Shown piece after piece: positions 13,821 to 23,946 of a stretch of DNA of 64,000 nt (position 1 is the first letter of the stretch; the number at the start of each line of letters is the position of its first letter). The DNA is from Bacteroidota bacterium (lineage in GTDB: Bacteria; Bacteroidota; Ignavibacteria; Kapaibacteriales; UBA2268): positions 1 to 64,000 of the forward strand of contig SCSM01000045.1 of NCBI GenBank assembly GCA_004322215.1, in the 5' to 3' direction. The position numbers were made by a program, and so were the translations under genes. Below the pieces are notes generated by a model that searched no databases, was not told the origin of the DNA, and saw nothing but the letters and a program-made list of their open reading frames with translations.

Positions 13821-15863
13821 TTATTTAACGACCACCACACCCTTCGTCAGTGTCACTGCAGGCGAACGTAGTGTAACAAAATACAAGCCGCTGGGAAAAC
13901 TGCTTATGTCTATTGAATGTCTCTGCTCATTCATTCCATCTTCATAATTCACATTCGCTTTATATACCTGCTGTCCGTAAGAATTAGTTATTATTATTTG
14001 TGCTGTTCCTGATGACTGCAAATTGTACACAATATTAATGGATGAGGAAGCGGGATTGGGGAACAAGGTTAAATCTTGTTTTTCAGGTAATTCCATTACA
14101 TCTGTTGCTTCTAATAAATCTGATATTTTTGCTTTAAATATACCATTGCCGTAGGTACCTGCAAAAACGTAGTCACCGATTACTGTAAGAGTATAGATAG
14201 AATTATTATTTAAACCATTAGAAACTTTACTCCAATTGCTGCCGCTATCAATTGATATATTAACCCCATCATATCCACCTGCAAACAAATAACTACTACT
14301 TGCTGCAATATAATGAGTATAATAACCTGATAAACTCTTACTGATAAGCTGCCAGCTTACTCCGTTATCTGTAGATAAAAGAAAACCTTGATAGGTATTC
14401 ATGAAAATATCATTTCCATTGCTAAAGATAATATAAACTGAAGTATTAATTTGGTCATCCTTTTGCCAATTATCACTTGTATCGTTAGCTACGAACAAAC
14501 CATCATAAGTTCCTGCATAAATATTATTGCCACAATATGCAATAGAATTAATTTCAAAACTGGTCAACCCTTTATTAAAAGCTTTCCAGTCGTTTCCATT
14601 ATTTGTAGAGCGGAAAATCCCGCCGGGAGTGACAGCAAACATTTTATTTCCATTAATGACTAATTTGGAAACTTCATTATGGGTCAATCCATTATTAGAA
14701 GTTTGCCAACTTACTCCGTAATCTGTTGAACGATATATCCCGTATCCTTTAGTCCCTGCATAAATGTTATTTCCCTGAAATACGACCGTTAGAACGCTGT
14801 CATTATATATTTCTTTACTAAGCGATTGCCAACTGTCTCCATTATCTTTTGAGATGTATAGTCCGCCGTATATACCTGCATATATATCATTACCAAAAGA
14901 ATTAAGAGCAAATACATAATTATTATTTCCGCGATTCACAACTTCCCAACTTTTACCCAAATCCGTTGAACGATATATTGGTTTATTATAAGAGCTTACA
15001 AATAAATTATTACCTTTTGCCGCTATTTTTTCAATATACTGAAATTCTAAACTACTATCTAATATCGCCCAACTATTACCACAATTTGTTGATAAATAAA
15101 TTCCTTTATAAGTTCCGGCAAATATGTTACTATCGCTTACTGCAAAAATACGAACACCTTCTTTGGCGAGGTTGCTGTCTGCTTCACTCCAACTATTACC
15201 ATAGTCATCACTAAAATAGATATTATAATAAGTAGAGGCAAAAATTCTGTTACCGCATAAAGCAAGTGCATTTACATGTTTATTATTCCAACTTTGAGAA
15301 ATCGAATGCCAGTTATATCCTTTATCCGTTGATAGAAATAAACCTTCATAAGTACCGGCTAAAATATTATTTCCATCAATTATTAAAGATTCGATAATTT
15401 CATTTGGTAAACCCATATTAGAACCTTGCCAACTTTCTCCCATATCTGTTGAAATCAAAACTCCATTATTATAGGTCCCGGCTATAATGTAATTTCCTGT
15501 CATTGCTAATGAATAAATTCTTGAAAAATTCCGAAATACCAATTTCCAACTATCACCTTTGTTGGAGGTCATATACAAGCAGTCATACGTTGCGATAAAT
15601 ATATTATCACCGCTAACGGCAAAAGAATAAATACCATTAATATAAAAATTATCAGAGATTGAAAGCCATGTGTCACCGTTATTTGTAGATAAAAATAACT
15701 GAGAATAAGATGAGGCATAAATGTTATTACCGCTTATTACGATATTCCGTATATCTATTACTCCCAATCCGTACATACCGTTGTTTGCCGGCTGCCACTG
15801 TGCATTGATTGAAGTAAAACCACAAAACAAAGTAATCAAAAAGTAAAAAGTATATTTTTTCAC
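13821..15863 (-). CDS. Secreted BNR/sortilin-type propeller protein with type IX sorting tail
   Basis: Exported protein of unknown role, 680 residues. It has a signal peptide (MKKYTFYFLITLFCGFTSINA), then 13 full and one partial repeat of about 40 residues, each with GNNIYAGT and STDNGDSW-like motifs, enough for two seven-bladed propellers. The last 85 residues (from LTLFPNPASSSINIVYNL) form a type A sorting domain of the type IX secretion system, so the protein is probably surface-attached or released. The paralogue at 16153-18216 has the same design. The internal repeats have diverged at DNA level, but the tail-encoding 3' end is nearly identical to the paralogue. Confidence 0.88.
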   Translation of the reverse strand: MKKYTFYFLITLFCGFTSINAQWQPANNGMYGLGVIDIRNIVISGNNIYASSYSQLFLSTNNGDTWLSISDNFYINGIYSFAVSGDNIFIATYDCLYMTSNKGDSWKLVFRNFSRIYSLAMTGNYIIAGTYNNGVLISTDMGESWQGSNMGLPNEIIESLIIDGNNILAGTYEGLFLSTDKGYNWHSISQSWNNKHVNALALCGNRIFASTYYNIYFSDDYGNSWSEADSNLAKEGVRIFAVSDSNIFAGTYKGIYLSTNCGNSWAILDSSLEFQYIEKIAAKGNNLFVSSYNKPIYRSTDLGKSWEVVNRGNNNYVFALNSFGNDIYAGIYGGLYISKDNGDSWQSLSKEIYNDSVLTVVFQGNNIYAGTKGYGIYRSTDYGVSWQTSNNGLTHNEVSKLVINGNKMFAVTPGGIFRSTNNGNDWKAFNKGLTSFEINSIAYCGNNIYAGTYDGLFVANDTSDNWQKDDQINTSVYIIFSNGNDIFMNTYQGFLLSTDNGVSWQLISKSLSGYYTHYIAASSSYLFAGGYDGVNISIDSGSNWSKVSNGLNNNSIYTLTVIGDYVFAGTYGNGIFKAKISDLLEATDVMELPEKQDLTLFPNPASSSINIVYNLQSSGTAQIIITNSYGQQVYKANVNYEDGMNEQRHSIDISSFPSGLYFVTLRSPAVTLTKGVVVVK

Positions 15864-16152
15864 AATTTTTTCCCTTTCGGTTTATTGTCATTATGCAATA
15901 ACAAATATAATTCAAAAAAGTTAGAGTAGAAACCAAAAAAAATTTAATATTTTCAATTTTGAAATTAGCTATTTAGTCTGTAGCTTTTTAGGTTGTTAGC
16001 TTTAACCAAACAACCTAACGGACTAACAGACTATTTACATGCTTCCGACTTCCAACCTCCGACTTCCGACTTCCGTCTTCCGACTTCCGACTTTCGGCTT
16101 CCGACTTCCGACTTTTTTCAACTCAACACACATCACTTAAAACACAACACAA
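15864..16152. other. Gap between the two propeller paralogues
   Basis: Contains AT-rich upstream DNA of the left gene, an imperfect inverted repeat TTAGTCTGTAGC...GACTAACAGACTA (about 15972-16033), and a ten-unit CTTCCGA array. No gene is seen. Confidence 0.6.
16042..16111. repeat. Ten-unit CTTCCGA heptamer array
   Basis: Ten consecutive 7-mers: six exact CTTCCGA and four variants (CTTCCAA, CCTCCGA, CTTCCGT, CTTTCGG). It lies about 40 bp from the stop of the 16153-18216 gene and is the most regular of the 7-bp arrays in the window. Confidence 0.85.
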
Positions 16153-18216
16153 TTATTTAACGACCACCACTCCCTTTGTCAGTGCCACTGCAGGCGAACG
16201 CAGTGTAACAAAATACAAGCCGCTGGGAAAACTGCGTATGTCTATTGAATGTCTCTGCTCATTCGTTGCATTTACATTATACAAATTTGCACAATATACC
16301 TGCTGCCCGTAAGAGTTTGTTATTATTATTTGTGCTGTGGTATTATATTGAAGACTATATGATATATTAATGGTTGAGGAAGCGGGATTAGGGGATAGAT
16401 TTAGATTATTATTTGCTCTTAATTTTGGTGTATCTTCAATACTTGTAATTCCAAAATCTGAAAGCTTGGCACGGAAAACACCACAGCCACGAGTTCCTAC
16501 ATAAATATTTTTATCATCATTATATAAAGAACTTATATCAGGATTTGTCAATCCAGAATTCTTTTGTAACCAATAATTTCCATTATTCGTAGATTGAAAT
16601 ATTCCACTATCCATAGTACCGGCAAAAATATTATTGTCAATTATTGATATACAGTCTATATATTTAGTTGTTATTCCTGAATCTTTTTTAGACCAGGTAT
16701 TGCCATAATCCGAAGACATAAATACACCATCCCAAGAACTGGCAAATATAATATTACCGTTAATTGACAAACAAGTAATACAAATATTTGTTATTCCTGA
16801 ATTCTTTTCTAACCAAGTATTACCGTTATCAGTAGATTGATAAACTCCGCTACATGTCCCAGCAAATATATTATTATCATTGGATGTTAAACAGTTTATT
16901 GTTGAATCTTGCAATCCAAAATTCTTTTTTATCCAACTATTGCCATCATTTGTTGTTAAAAATATACCCCTTCCATAAGTTCCGGCAAAAATAATATCAC
17001 CATTAATTAATAAACAAGTAATATATAAACTATTTAATCCAGAATTCTTTTCTAGCCAAGTGTAGCCTTTATCAGTGGAATGGATTACCCCATCTCCGTC
17101 AGTTCCTACAAAAACATCATTATTGTTGACAGATAAACTAATCATAAATGAATAATCTAATCCTGAAAGTTTTTGTTCCCAACTATTGCCATTATCTGTT
17201 GATAAAAATAAGCCATCGTAGGATGTACCAGTAAATAAATTATTATTCATACCATATAAGCAATTAACCCAAGAAGTAGTAATTCCATAATTTTTTTGAA
17301 TCCAGTTTATTCCATTATCTGTGGATAAAAATATTCCGTCTATTGTTCCAGCTAGTACGAAATTTTCGTTTACTAATAAACAATTAATCCATTTATAAGT
17401 AATTCCAGTATTTTTCTTTGACCAGCTTACACCATTATCTGTGGATAAGAAAATACCTTCTTGAGTTCCAGCAAAAATATTATTTCCATTTATACATAAT
17501 GAATGAAGTTGGATATAGGGCATTTCTGTGTTTATTTGTGTCCAACTTAGTCCATTATCATTGGAAATTAATAGTTCAAAATTATCTGTCCCAGCAAAAA
17601 TATTATTACCACTGATGGCTATACATCTTATTGAAAAATCTGTCAACCCCAAATTTTTTTTTGTCCAATTACCACCATTATCCTCTGATAAAAATAATCC
17701 GTCACTTGTTCCAGCTAATATATTACTACCGCTGATAACCAGTGTTCGTATATCAGTATTAGTTAAACCATTATATTTATGTGTCCAACTTTCACCATTG
17801 TTTGTAGATAGAAATATTCCGTAAAAAAAAGTTCCTGCAATTATATTATTACCTTTCATAGCAATTGCAGTTATTCCTTTATATCCCAAACCCACATTTT
17901 TTTCAATCCAACTATTACCCATATCTGTAGATAAAAATACTCCTTCGTGTGTTCCTACAAAGATATTATTATCATCTGTAGTTATGGAACTAATCCATTG
18001 ACAAGTTAAACCTTCATTTCTTTCAATCCAACTATTACCCATATTTGTAGATAAGAATACTCCGCCTCTTTCTGTTCCAACAAATATTTTACTACCGGTA
18101 ACAGCAATTACGCGAACATCACCTCCATATAAACCTTTATTACATTGTTCCCACTGGCAAAAGGAATTCATTTGAATTGTAATTAACAAGCAAAGAAAAA
18201 TTAAACCCTTCTTCAT
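16153..18216 (-). CDS. Secreted BNR/sortilin-type propeller protein with type IX sorting tail (paralogue)
   Basis: 687 residues with signal peptide MKKGLIFLCLLITIQMNSFC, then 13 full and one partial repeat of 40-41 residues. The repeat consensus is roughly GLT..I..L...GNNIFAGT.DGIFLSTDNG.SW..KN. A type A sorting tail begins at LNLSPNPASSTINISYSL. Repeats are more uniform than in the neighbour at 13821-15863, suggesting recent internal expansion or homogenisation. The final 40 residues differ little from that neighbour (SFPSGLYFVTLRSPAV in both). The substrate or ligand is unknown; such propellers often mediate surface binding, but nothing here shows it. Confidence 0.88.
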   Translation of the reverse strand: MKKGLIFLCLLITIQMNSFCQWEQCNKGLYGGDVRVIAVTGSKIFVGTERGGVFLSTNMGNSWIERNEGLTCQWISSITTDDNNIFVGTHEGVFLSTDMGNSWIEKNVGLGYKGITAIAMKGNNIIAGTFFYGIFLSTNNGESWTHKYNGLTNTDIRTLVISGSNILAGTSDGLFLSEDNGGNWTKKNLGLTDFSIRCIAISGNNIFAGTDNFELLISNDNGLSWTQINTEMPYIQLHSLCINGNNIFAGTQEGIFLSTDNGVSWSKKNTGITYKWINCLLVNENFVLAGTIDGIFLSTDNGINWIQKNYGITTSWVNCLYGMNNNLFTGTSYDGLFLSTDNGNSWEQKLSGLDYSFMISLSVNNNDVFVGTDGDGVIHSTDKGYTWLEKNSGLNSLYITCLLINGDIIFAGTYGRGIFLTTNDGNSWIKKNFGLQDSTINCLTSNDNNIFAGTCSGVYQSTDNGNTWLEKNSGITNICITCLSINGNIIFASSWDGVFMSSDYGNTWSKKDSGITTKYIDCISIIDNNIFAGTMDSGIFQSTNNGNYWLQKNSGLTNPDISSLYNDDKNIYVGTRGCGVFRAKLSDFGITSIEDTPKLRANNNLNLSPNPASSTINISYSLQYNTTAQIIITNSYGQQVYCANLYNVNATNEQRHSIDIRSFPSGLYFVTLRSPAVALTKGVVVVK

Positions 18217-18608
18217 AACATTTTCCCCTTTCGGTTTATTGTTTTATGTAATAACAACAAAAAATGCAAAATGTTACAGTGACCAATAAAATATTTTAAA
18301 AAAAATTAAAAAAATTAAAATTATTTAGTCGCACCTAAATTTTTGAAAAATAAGTGTAAAAGTGAAATACACAAAAGGATTATAGAAAATCGGATTTGTT
18401 AGTTTTCTTCTGTTTTATTAGTTTTGAAGACTATATGTTTTGACGGTTTGTTAATTAAAGACTTTAGAGTCTGAATTTAATTTATTGATGGTTATTTTTT
18501 GAGAGTATTTGTTAATTATAGACAACTCTCTGTTGTACTGGTTATTATTTCTGAGGTTTGTTTTTTTAATACCATTCGTTTAATGTTGAATATTATTGAA
18601 GGCAACAG
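18217..18608. other. Divergent promoter region upstream of the Act/Cox operon
   Basis: The 392-bp AT-rich gap separates the minus-strand propeller gene from the plus-strand respiratory operon, so promoters for both should be here. Short near-repeats TTTGTTAATTAAAGAC and TTTGTTAATTATAGAC (18448-18526) and a small palindrome GACT-TTAG-AGTC (near 18461) are visible. No gene and no firm promoter could be assigned. Confidence 0.5.
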
Positions 18609-19181
18609 GTGAAAAAAACTGTATTGGATTATGCTCTTAAGGTGCGTCTGCCTGTAACTGTTTTTGTTATACTTTTATCATTTACATTAACCTTTTTCAT
18701 ATCGCGACCGGAGCGTGACGGCATTGGCTATGCTCCCGTTCAGCCGATTAAGTTTTCGCACAAGCTTCATGCAGGCATGATGAAGATTGACTGCCAATAT
18801 TGTCATACCGGTGTCGAAAAAGGAAGATTCGCAACTGTGCCTACTGCTTCGATTTGCATGAACTGCCATTCTATTGCACGTAAAGACAAACCGGAAATAA
18901 TCAAACTCGCAGGATATTTTAATTCAGGGAAAGCAATTCCATGGAAGAGGGTTCACCGTGTGCCTGATTATGCTTATTTCAATCACAGCGTTCATGTTAA
19001 CAAAGGAATCGACTGCAAGAACTGCCATGGAGATGTAGCAAGGATGGAAGTGGTTTCACAGGTTCATTCTTTCACTATGGGCTCCTGTCTGAACTGCCAC
19101 CGCAATGCACATCAGAAAATGCCTGAACTTGCACGACAGATTAAGAATGGTCCCGATAACTGCAACGCTTGTCACAGATAG
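18609..19181 (+). CDS. actA: Alternative complex III, pentaheme cytochrome c subunit ActA
   Basis: Membrane-anchored multiheme cytochrome of the quinol:cytochrome c oxidoreductase that replaces bc1. It is 190 residues and starts at GTG. An N-terminal helix (about 13-32) anchors it. Five CxxCH motifs are present: C62-H66, C83-H87, C136-H140, C160-H164 and C185-H189. Five hemes match the known ActA composition. It is the first gene of a plus-strand run with very short spacing. Confidence 0.93.
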   Translation: MKKTVLDYALKVRLPVTVFVILLSFTLTFFISRPERDGIGYAPVQPIKFSHKLHAGMMKIDCQYCHTGVEKGRFATVPTASICMNCHSIARKDKPEIIKLAGYFNSGKAIPWKRVHRVPDYAYFNHSVHVNKGIDCKNCHGDVARMEVVSQVHSFTMGSCLNCHRNAHQKMPELARQIKNGPDNCNACHR

Positions 19182-19199
19182 AAAAAAAGTGAGATATAT

Positions 19200-19394
19200 A
19201 TGAAGAATGAAATTATAAATAAAGAAAATTTAAAGAGAAGAAAATTCCTGGGAGTGCTTGGAATCGGAACTGCTGGACTTGCCGCAGGCAAGCTCATTTC
19301 CTCTTTTAAAAAAGACAAAATGGAAAGTACAAAATTAGATGTTTCTGTTCATCCAAATGCCGTACCACGAAACAAAAGAGGTAAGCTGCAATGA
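19200..19394 (+). CDS. Small twin-arginine signal protein in the Act operon
   Basis: A 64-residue protein with a twin-arginine-type leader: LKRRKFLGVLGIGTAGLAAG at residues 11-30. A short polar tail ends in [10 protein letters not shown]. It lies 18 bp after actA, and its TGA overlaps the actB ATG (ATGA), so the two are translationally coupled. It may assist export or assembly of ActB, or be a small subunit of the complex. The role is inference; the gene is supported by spacing, overlap and the clear motif. Confidence 0.75.
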   Translation: MKNEIINKENLKRRKFLGVLGIGTAGLAAGKLISSFKKDKMESTKLDVSVHPNAVPRNKRGKLQ

Positions 19395-22300
19395 ACAGTA
19401 AAGAAAAAAACAAGAGGTTCTGGCTCAGCTTGGATGATTTGAAAAACTCGCTCAGCTTTGCAAAAGCAAAGGAAAATGAGTTTGCCGAAGGAATGACCGA
19501 TAATTTCAATCCCGAGGATATGCCGTCACATTCACGCAGGAAATTCCTCGCACTGGCTGGAGCTTCTGCGGCTTTTGCTGCAACCGCCTGCACCAATTAC
19601 AGGGATAAGGGTGAGATTATACCTTACAACAAAAAGCCCGATGACTTGACAATCGGTACGGCGAGCTATTATGCCTCGACATGCACGGGTTGTTCGAATG
19701 GCTGCGGTATTCTGATTAAGACGAGAGAAGGAAGACCGATTAAAATTGACGGCAACCCCGACCATCCTGTTAATAAAGGAAAGATTTGTGCTGCCGGACA
19801 GGCAAATATACTCAACCTTTATGACCCGGAACGTCTGAAAGAACCGCACTCGGGAGCAAACGGGAAATTCAAATTTGACAACTGGAAAAATATTGATAAT
19901 AAAATCAACGTAGCATTGAATAATGCTTCGGCAAACAATAAAGAGATTGCTATTATAACTCATTCGGTATTGTCCCCCACACAGAAAAAACTTTTTGATG
20001 ATTTCAAAATAAAATATCCCACAACGAAAATTTATTCTTACGAGCTATTCGATGACAGGACCAGGCAATCTGCCTGGAAGCAATGCTATGGCGAATCGGA
20101 GTTTCCGGTCATAAATTGGGGGGATGCGAATGTTATCCTGTCGCTTGAATCGGATATTCTCGGAAAAGAAGGAAACTTTGTCGAGCAAATCAGGTTGTTC
20201 GCAGCAAAGAGGAATGTTGATGACGCAAAGAATTTCAACCGTCTCTATGTGGCTGAAGGCGGGATGAGTTTGACGGGAATGAATTCTGACCACCGGTTGA
20301 GAATCAAACCGGACGCACAATTTGAATTTGTCATGTGTCTTTTGAATGAGATACTCAATGTTAGAAAAGCCGGTACAATTTCATTCGGTCCTTTGGCAAA
20401 ATCTAAAATCGAACAATACCTGCTAAACGAATTTGCACAGAAAGAAAAGCTATCAATGAGTGTATTAAACTCACTGGTAAATGACCTGATTTCTAACAAA
20501 GGAAAATCTATAATATATGCCGGTGACATATTGGCAGAGAAAGTTCATGTTGCAGTAAATCTGCTTAATGAAGTGTTTGGTAATAATACCTTATATAATA
20601 AAGAGAGAAGCAGTGTTAAACATTTGGATCTTTCTGCGAATGAAGAAATTGAACAGCTAATCGGTTCAATGTACAGCGGTAATGTTGGAGTTGTTATTCA
20701 TTTCGATACAAATCCTGTTTATCATTTTGCACCTGACTACGGTTATTCAACAGCACTGAATAAAGTTCCGGTTGTGGTAACAATGTGTGAACACGAGAAC
20801 GAGACATCCTTGAAGAGTCATTTTGCTTTGCCGGTTCATCACAACTTTGAAAGCTGGGGAGATTTTCAGACTAGAACAGGACTTTACAGCTTACAGCAGC
20901 CGGTTATTGCACCTTTGTATAATACAAGACAAAAAGAATCTGTATTACTGCATTGGCTGAGCGGAAGCGTTGAGAATTACAGTGAAGACGGGTATCATCA
21001 GTACTTAATGAAGAACTGGGAGCAATATATTTATCCGCAACTGTCAGTTGCTTCTGATTTCCGAACATTTTGGTTTGCTGCACTAAATGATGGAGTTGTT
21101 AATTATAAATCAGTTGTACAGGGAATCGGGCTATTTAATTATAATAAAATCGAAAATTTAATTTATTCGTACTGGCAGCCGGCATATCAGCACGGCAAAT
21201 CTAATTTCACGTCTCCTGTTATTTCAGTCGTAACTGCGGAATCGGATGCATCGAAAAAATCTGAGTTTTCCGAATCATTAGGTCTTGTGTTAATGTTAAC
21301 GGGGAATTATACAATCGGCGACGGAAGGTTTGCAAACAACGGCTGGCTGCAGGAACTGCCACATCCTGTAAGCAAAGTAACCTGGGACAATTATGCCGCA
21401 ATATCGCTAAATACTTCTAAACAGCTTAATGTTAAAATCGGCGATAATGTTGACATTAATGCAAATGGAAAGAAAATGACTATTCCTGTAATGATTCAGC
21501 CAGGAATGGCAGATAATTTAGTATCCATAGAACTCGGATATGGAAGGAAATCGGCTGGAACAGTCGGCTCAAATGTTGGATTCGACGGAATTCAGTTCTT
21601 GTCGAAGAAAAATTCTTCTGCCAAGCTCCTCAAGGATTTTACCCTTTCCAAAGGGAGCGGAAAATATAAGTTTGCATCGACCCAGGAACACCATGCCATC
21701 AATGAGCCGGAAGTTATGGATTATCACAAGAAAAGGCATATAGTCCAGGAAGGAACTGTTGCCGCATTCATTAAAAATCCTGATTTCTTCAGGGAGAGCA
21801 AGCCAAAAGCAGAAGATATTTCTATTATGAACAGGGTTCAGTATAAAGGAACAAAGTGGGCAATGGCTATTGACCTGAACAAGTGTGTCGGCTGCGGAAT
21901 CTGTGTCACCGCCTGTAATGTTGAAAATAATGTGCCTGTTGTCGGAAAAGACCAGGTAATGGTCGGCAGGGAAATGCACTGGATTAGAATTGACAGGTAT
22001 TACAGCGATTCACCCGTCGAGCCGGAAACGAGCAATCAGCCGATTTTGTGTATGCACTGCGATGATGCTCCCTGCGAGAACGTATGCCCTGTTGTTGCTA
22101 CTAATCACAGTCCTGACGGATTGAACCAAATGGTTTACAACAGGTGTGTAGGAACGAGATACTGCTCGAACAACTGTCCATACAAGGTCAGGAGATTCAA
22201 TTTCTATAATTTCAGGAATCATTTTGAGGATGGCTATTATCATAAAGATTCATTGAGCTTGATGCATAATCCGGAAGTAACAGTGCGTTCAAGAGGTGTA

Positions 22301-22579
22301 ATGGAAAAATGTACATTTTGTGTGCAAAGGATTATGGAGGCGAGACAGGAAGCAATTAAAAACGGTGTTCCTTTAAAAGGTACTGACGTTAAAACCGCCT
22401 GCCAGGAAGCATGTCCTGCTGATGCTATAACTTTTGGGGATGCACACGAAAAAGATTCTCAGATAGATTATATCAGAAACCATAAACTTGGGTATCACGT
22501 ATTGGAAGAGCTTAATATTAAACCGAATGTAACTTACATTGCAAGATTGAGAAACAAAGCGACGGAGGTTAAATCGTGA
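19391..22579 (+). CDS. actB: Alternative complex III, iron-sulfur/molybdopterin-like subunit ActB
   Basis: Large periplasmic electron-transfer subunit, 1062 residues, a fusion of a molybdopterin-oxidoreductase-like half (B1) and a ferredoxin-like half (B2). It has the extended Tat leader typical of ActB: about 47 residues before [17 protein letters not shown]. In B1 a CTGCSNGCG motif near residue 98 and KICAAG remain. In B2, cysteine sets lie at [11 protein letters not shown] (about 832), [14 protein letters not shown] (about 888), [12 protein letters not shown] (about 919), CTFC (about 975) and ACQEACP (about 1003), enough for four clusters. It overlaps both its neighbours by four bases. Confidence 0.95.
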   Translation: MNSKEKNKRFWLSLDDLKNSLSFAKAKENEFAEGMTDNFNPEDMPSHSRRKFLALAGASAAFAATACTNYRDKGEIIPYNKKPDDLTIGTASYYASTCTGCSNGCGILIKTREGRPIKIDGNPDHPVNKGKICAAGQANILNLYDPERLKEPHSGANGKFKFDNWKNIDNKINVALNNASANNKEIAIITHSVLSPTQKKLFDDFKIKYPTTKIYSYELFDDRTRQSAWKQCYGESEFPVINWGDANVILSLESDILGKEGNFVEQIRLFAAKRNVDDAKNFNRLYVAEGGMSLTGMNSDHRLRIKPDAQFEFVMCLLNEILNVRKAGTISFGPLAKSKIEQYLLNEFAQKEKLSMSVLNSLVNDLISNKGKSIIYAGDILAEKVHVAVNLLNEVFGNNTLYNKERSSVKHLDLSANEEIEQLIGSMYSGNVGVVIHFDTNPVYHFAPDYGYSTALNKVPVVVTMCEHENETSLKSHFALPVHHNFESWGDFQTRTGLYSLQQPVIAPLYNTRQKESVLLHWLSGSVENYSEDGYHQYLMKNWEQYIYPQLSVASDFRTFWFAALNDGVVNYKSVVQGIGLFNYNKIENLIYSYWQPAYQHGKSNFTSPVISVVTAESDASKKSEFSESLGLVLMLTGNYTIGDGRFANNGWLQELPHPVSKVTWDNYAAISLNTSKQLNVKIGDNVDINANGKKMTIPVMIQPGMADNLVSIELGYGRKSAGTVGSNVGFDGIQFLSKKNSSAKLLKDFTLSKGSGKYKFASTQEHHAINEPEVMDYHKKRHIVQEGTVAAFIKNPDFFRESKPKAEDISIMNRVQYKGTKWAMAIDLNKCVGCGICVTACNVENNVPVVGKDQVMVGREMHWIRIDRYYSDSPVEPETSNQPILCMHCDDAPCENVCPVVATNHSPDGLNQMVYNRCVGTRYCSNNCPYKVRRFNFYNFRNHFEDGYYHKDSLSLMHNPEVTVRSRGVMEKCTFCVQRIMEARQEAIKNGVPLKGTDVKTACQEACPADAITFGDAHEKDSQIDYIRNHKLGYHVLEELNIKPNVTYIARLRNKATEVKS

Positions 22580-23946
22580 GTGTTGATTATTCACAAGAAC
22601 TATCAGTAATCGAAGGCAGACCATCGTTTGCAGATATTACTAATGTTATCTCAAAGCCGCTTGAAACAAAAATCAATAGGAAATATTATATCGCTCTATC
22701 CATTTCTGTTGCCTTATTAATCTGGGGAGCTTTTTGTCTCGGCATGACATTCCTGTATGGCACAGGACTTTGGGGAAACAATAATCCGGTCGGATGGGCA
22801 TTCGATATTGTAAACTTTGTTTTTTGGGTTGGTATAGGACATGCTGGAACCTTAATATCTGCAATATTATTTTTATTCAGGCAAAAATGGAGAACAGGAA
22901 TTGCAAGATTTTCCGAAGGCATGACGATTTTTGCCGTCATGACAGCGGGCTTGTTCCCGTTAATTCACGTTGGAAGACCATGGTTGGACGCCTGGTTATT
23001 CCCTTATCCCAATCAAAACTCGCTATGGGTGAATTTCACTTCCCCTCTTTTGTGGGACGTTTTCGCTGTATCTACTTATTTTACTGTTTCATTTATATTC
23101 TGGTATGTAGGTCTGATACCCGACTTTGCTTCATTAAGGGACAGAACGGTAAAGAAATTCAAGAAGGTAATTTATTCGATTGCAAGTCTCGGCTGGAGAC
23201 ATTCCAACCGGCACTGGCATCATTACGAAATGGTTTACCTGATACTTGCCGGTTTTGCTACGCCGCTTGTGTTATCGGTTCATACCATAGTAAGTTTTGA
23301 CTTTGCAGTGTCAATACTTCCGGGTTGGCACACAACGATTTTTCCGCCATACTTTGTAGCAGGAGCCGTTTTCTCTGGATTTGCCATGGTGCAAAACGTA
23401 TTGATAATAGTCAGGAAAGTTTTCAATTATGAGCACATTATTACACTCGACACACTCGAGAGGATGAACAAGATAATAATAGTAACCGGCTCGATGGTCG
23501 GTTATGCTTATGGAATGGAATTTTTCATTGCCTGGTACAGTGGTAATCCAATCGAGGTATATACATTTGTTAACCGTGCATTCGGAGATTATGCCTGGGC
23601 ATACTGGACGATGGTAAGCTGTAATGTTCTGTTCCCGCAGTTATTCTGGATTAAGAAAATAAGACGTTCTATACCCATAATGTTTGTTTTAGGAGTTCTG
23701 GTTAATGTTGGCATGTGGTTCGAAAGATTTGTGATTATCGTTACTTCGCTTTCAAGGGATTACCTCCCGTCAAGTTGGGGATTTTACACACCTACATTGT
23801 GGGATACGGGAATTCTGATTGGCAGCTTCGGATTTTTCTTTACATGGTTATTGATATTTATTAAGACTATGCCTGTAGTTTCGATAGCAGAAGTAAAAGC
23901 GGTGATTACAGGTGCACAGCCAACTCATCATGGAGATGAAAAATAA
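22576..23946 (+). CDS. actC: Alternative complex III, NrfD-like quinol-binding membrane subunit ActC
   Basis: Integral membrane subunit of the NrfD/PsrC type, 456 residues with about ten helices, expected to hold a quinol site facing ActB. Features include [20 protein letters not shown], the [20 protein letters not shown] segment and [19 protein letters not shown], all typical of ActC. The start is GTG, overlapping the actB stop by four bases. The stop overlaps actD by one base (TAATG), indicating tight coupling. Confidence 0.95.
   Translation: MSVDYSQELSVIEGRPSFADITNVISKPLETKINRKYYIALSISVALLIWGAFCLGMTFLYGTGLWGNNNPVGWAFDIVNFVFWVGIGHAGTLISAILFLFRQKWRTGIARFSEGMTIFAVMTAGLFPLIHVGRPWLDAWLFPYPNQNSLWVNFTSPLLWDVFAVSTYFTVSFIFWYVGLIPDFASLRDRTVKKFKKVIYSIASLGWRHSNRHWHHYEMVYLILAGFATPLVLSVHTIVSFDFAVSILPGWHTTIFPPYFVAGAVFSGFAMVQNVLIIVRKVFNYEHIITLDTLERMNKIIIVTGSMVGYAYGMEFFIAWYSGNPIEVYTFVNRAFGDYAWAYWTMVSCNVLFPQLFWIKKIRRSIPIMFVLGVLVNVGMWFERFVIIVTSLSRDYLPSSWGFYTPTLWDTGILIGSFGFFFTWLLIFIKTMPVVSIAEVKAVITGAQPTHHGDEK

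Noticed and set aside
13665-13871. A plus-strand frame of 68 residues over the insertion element end
   Set aside because: It runs antisense to the structured leader and the end of the propeller gene, and its sequence looks random.
16042-16111. The CTTCCGA array considered as a CRISPR array
   Set aside because: The units are 7 bp with no spacers, and no cas genes are present.
21569-21979. A 136-residue minus-strand frame inside actB
   Set aside because: It lies wholly within a well-supported gene with strong motifs and has none of its own.
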